The position numbers and the translations under genes were made by a program. From the NCBI RefSeq assembly GCF_002443255.2, contig NW_019211458.1:33103288-33167287 (forward strand): a stretch of DNA of 64,000 bases, in the 5' to 3' direction. Below the pieces are notes generated by a model. The model did no database searches. It was given only the letters and a program-made list of their open reading frames with translations, and was not told the origin of the DNA. Source of the DNA: Varroa destructor (Eukaryota; Arthropoda; Arachnida; Mesostigmata; Varroidae). Below, piece after piece: positions 60,651 to 64,000 of the stretch (position 1 is the stretch's first letter; every line of letters starts with the position of its first letter).

Positions 60651-63410
60651 AAGAGCAATGTGTTGTGAATAGGACACGGCTTAAGCTTAAATGATGTGCG
60701 ATTTTGAAGTGTGGCAGAAAAATTGTGTGCAGAATGTTCCGTTAGCATTTTTGGGGGGACCCGTTTCTAGAGCTTCACACGTCAGCCTTTGTCCTAAAAA
60801 GGACAGCTCGTTTCAGAACAAAACAATGAACTTATTGACGATATATTGAGCAAGATCAACTGTCACGCGGCTTATGCGCGCTGGCCAAAGCATCAACAAG
60901 GCGAAAAAATAATAATTTTTTGCCTACAGTCGACGGTGTGAGTTCTTGCTAGTTTTATAATGCGGTTTCGGAAAAACCTAAAAGAAATTTATATGAAGCG
61001 AATGAAAAAAATGCACAATAGAGATCAGATTCAAAAGCTCTGTGAACAAAATTGGCTCCAAAAGCCATACACCTGTATCTTTAATTAAAACATTCACAGG
61101 CGTTTTAAAAACGGGAATATCAGTTGCCAATGGTTGTTTTTTTTTTTTTTGAGAACTTTTGTGCTTTTTTGCATTGAGTCACTTAGAGCTTGAATTTATC
61201 GGATTCTCGGTTTGCTATCAGCCTGAAATCGATTTTGCTTAAATCTGTTCTATATAACGTATCTGAATGATTCTTTAGTGAGTTCACGTCCATCAATGTT
61301 GTTTGACGTACGGTTGCGGAGTGAAGAAGGATTATTTTAAAAATTATGAGGTCCCAAATTAGAGGCGTAATCACGGTGAATGGTGGTTATATTGACTAAA
61401 TATAACCGTTAAAAATCACACTTGTAGCATATGCGAAAATATTGGATTGTCTCTGTTGTTAAAATGAATAAATACTATTAAAAATAAAACCATGCATCTA
61501 GAAGAGACAGATGGAGTTTCCTAATTAGGTATCTTATAGATAACTGCACAAATTGTACGCTTTACTGCACAAAACACACGGATAGTGCCAAAGTTTCACG
61601 ATAGACGTTCTTGTTTTGTTAACCCATGTCTAAAATTATATATATATATATATATATATGCTGCCTGGTCACACTTAAGGCTTTATTGGAAAACCACAAG
61701 TTTAATAGTAATTATTACCGTTATCATTGTAACAGTAAATTCATTCCCATGGAAAATAGAAACGCTAGGTATTGAGAATCGGTTCACTGCTATTAGGCCT
61801 GATTAGCCTGAACTTAATTCTGTTCTCCCCTATTATATGTCGTAGATAAAAATTCTCATAGAGTCACAGTAAGTTTTTGGTGAGGCTGCAACCCTTGAAA
61901 GGAAAGCTCAAGTTTGATGATGTAGGTCAATTGAAAAATCGTCCAAGTTATAATAGTTTAGAATAATTATCGAAAAAAAAAAACTTCGTTTCCTATTTTT
62001 GATATTGATTTATTATTTTGTTAGTGCTTGTGTTTCTCATTTGTCTTTCATTTCGTTTCTTCGAATCGTAAGATATTGAATATAATATCGAAGCTAGATT
62101 TCGATTAGGGGTAACCCATTACATATCATAACAGCCTATTAAAGAACTGAGGGACTATCGAGAGTCGACTGTTGTTGAATTAAATTCCATCATTTGTGCG
62201 CTAACTGATTTTAAGTATTTGCCCCGTAGTCTTTAGCAATGGCCCCTTGATTATAAAATCGCGCTAGCCTAATCTACGCTAACAGCTCTTGTTAGTGTTC
62301 AATAAAGGCCGATTCAATTCAACCGGACATTTTTACAGCGATGTCTCTAAATACACAATTGTTTTCAAAAGAAAACTCGAGGTGGTAAACACAACGGTAC
62401 AAGCTTTAATGCAATAGGAAACAACTGACAACAGAATCAGTCTTACTGTTTTAGCATTGAACATATGTTATGTTTAGTTCATGTCTAAGTATGTGGTGCT
62501 CCTAGATAATTCAGTGGAAATATAATTCGTTTCGATGTATTTCTTCCTCTAAGTTTCCCACAAATAAAAACAAACCTTCCTTGTAGGTCAAACCTTTACT
62601 ATATTCATCATCAACATATTTTACTAAGAGAGGCCATTACGCTTCTATGGCGTACTGTTACATTTGATACCAGATAAATCGCTTGTGAAAAAAGTACAAT
62701 TTACATCTATTGAAAACTATACGTATCTGTGTATCTATGGGTTATTTACATTTGGGTCTCATCGGCTCATATGATTGCTGTCAGAAAAATTTAGGGGCGT
62801 GACTGCGAATCAGGATCCGACTATAAAATCGGCAGGTGCCGCTGTTGTTTTAACTGTAACCTCCTAACGATAGTAATAAAACGGGATGTGCGTGCCTTAG
62901 GCATTGTTTTCAGTGGTAGAGTGAGAGAAACAGTTCAGCGGCGTTGATTACGCTCATCCTTATTGTTTTAGTTTAGAGGGTGGCGACGCATGGCGCACAG
63001 GGGGGGCTTCTAGTTTCTGAGAAGGTAGCGGCTTAGACATGAGTTACTGCAACGACATTTAGAGGAAAGATATGTAAGAGTTTCTTTCTTGACGGTCAAG
63101 GATCTGTAGAAACGGTATCGTTTCTTCTGGGTTCGGTATAAGGATGCTTGACACTGTGGATGCTGGAAGGATCTGCAAGAAGAAAAAAAAAAGCTTTTTT
63201 CTGGATTCAATAAGAAGATGATCGACACGGAGAGTCGTTGGTTAGATACAGAGATAAAGCCGAAACGAATGTGACAATGGCGGATCCTTGAGAAAGAACG
63301 GGGTTCTCTCTGGACTCAGGTACAACTTAGTAAAAATAATAATGGAAAATCGCACGCGGGTAAAAATCACGGGGGTTAGCATTTTTTTTTGAGTTGGCAT
63401 ACGCTGTGTT
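60651..63410. other. No gene recognised
   Basis: AT-rich DNA with T and A tracts. A hairpin-like inverted repeat (ggttatatt ... aatataacc) is at 61384-61406. Confidence 0.4.
61637..61659. repeat. (TA)n microsatellite
   Basis: About eleven tandem TA units. Confidence 0.85.
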
Positions 63411-64000
63411 TTGATCCACAAGCCGATATTAATATATAATTTTATAACACGTTTCAAAAGAACTGTTAGCACCCGTCATTTTTACTCGCATGTGATTTTC
63501 CACTTCCACCCTTATTCAGTGGTATATATACGTACTCTTTGTGAAACGCGCCGTAACAGTCGGCCGCTCTACCCACGTTTGAGTCCCAACATACGGTTTG
63601 AGGTTGTCCGCGTTCTTCCCACGCCATCAACAGCTGTCCAGGATTTGCTGTTGTCTGATCATCTTGCGCGCCATCTCTCAAGCTCTGCTACCCTTGCAGT
63701 GGTTACTCAAACGGAACCATTGCCCTCAGCTGCCGAGAGCATGCCCGTCCTTGCCTATGCATACGCTTTTTTTTCGATGGGAACAAATGTCGAAACACAC
63801 ACGTCGTGCCTTTTAGTTTTCAAACGTTTTTACACAGACCATCTGTTGCATCGTCAAGTTGAGCAATAGTTTCTTTTAACAAGGGACCACGTATTGCATT
63901 TTCTTCATATTGGACACCAAAGCCTTTTGACTGTACATTAACAAAGGCTTCGTATCCGAATCGGATTTTTTTTTCCGTATTACAATAACGCAAAGTACGT
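63411..64000. other. Open frames of uncertain status at the right edge
   Basis: A plus-strand frame is open for 152 codons to 63869, but its first in-track start is not ATG and the antisense strand is open for 71 codons over the same part. The middle (SSSATLAVVTQTEPLPSAAE) has coding-like composition. No splice or family support; it might be part of a gene that continues beyond the window. Confidence 0.25.

Overview
This is a piece of an AT-rich eukaryotic genome with spliced genes. It has long introns, few genes, many simple AT repeats and decayed transposon copies. A run of about 11 copies of the pentamer CCTAA/TTAGG at 6338-6393 is the arthropod telomeric unit, so the source is most likely an arthropod. 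A mite or other chelicerate would fit, but nothing here proves it. No bacterial gene, rRNA, tRNA or CRISPR array was seen. All gene models were built by hand from ORFs, GT/AG splice sites and reading-phase agreement between neighbouring exons. No homology search was possible.

Layout. 1-11990: mostly non-coding, with a decayed Tc1/mariner-like copy (about 479-1420), the interstitial telomere repeat and one doubtful exon at 5244. 11991-27451 (+): gene A, at least seven exons for about 569 residues of a hydrophilic, probably disordered Gln/His-rich protein. Its first intron is about 10 kb. A possible alternative last exon lies at 13956. 27452-37290: an intergenic stretch holding a decayed coding block on the minus strand (30955-32270) and a small hairpin. 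37291-46984 (-): gene B, about 20 small exons for about 670 residues. It has a signal-peptide exon, a Cys-rich exon, an 18-nt microexon, a region with ten Tyr-x-Pro motifs and a Cys-bearing C-terminal part. Genes A and B converge. 48362-48772 (-): a 136-residue single-exon ORF of unknown family. 52490-52930 (+): first exon of gene C, a putative type II membrane protein whose later exons were not found. 56704-56922 (+): a candidate small single-span membrane protein. 60132-60650: a second, diverged copy of the mariner-like element, in the same orientation as the first.

None of the protein-coding genes could be assigned to a known family with confidence. The most interesting content is therefore two large, apparently lineage-restricted, multi-exon proteins: A (Q/H-rich, disordered) and B (secreted, Tyr-x-Pro repeats). 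Exon phases agree at every junction used, which is the main support for calling them real. The products appear unrelated in function, and no operon-like cooperation is implied.
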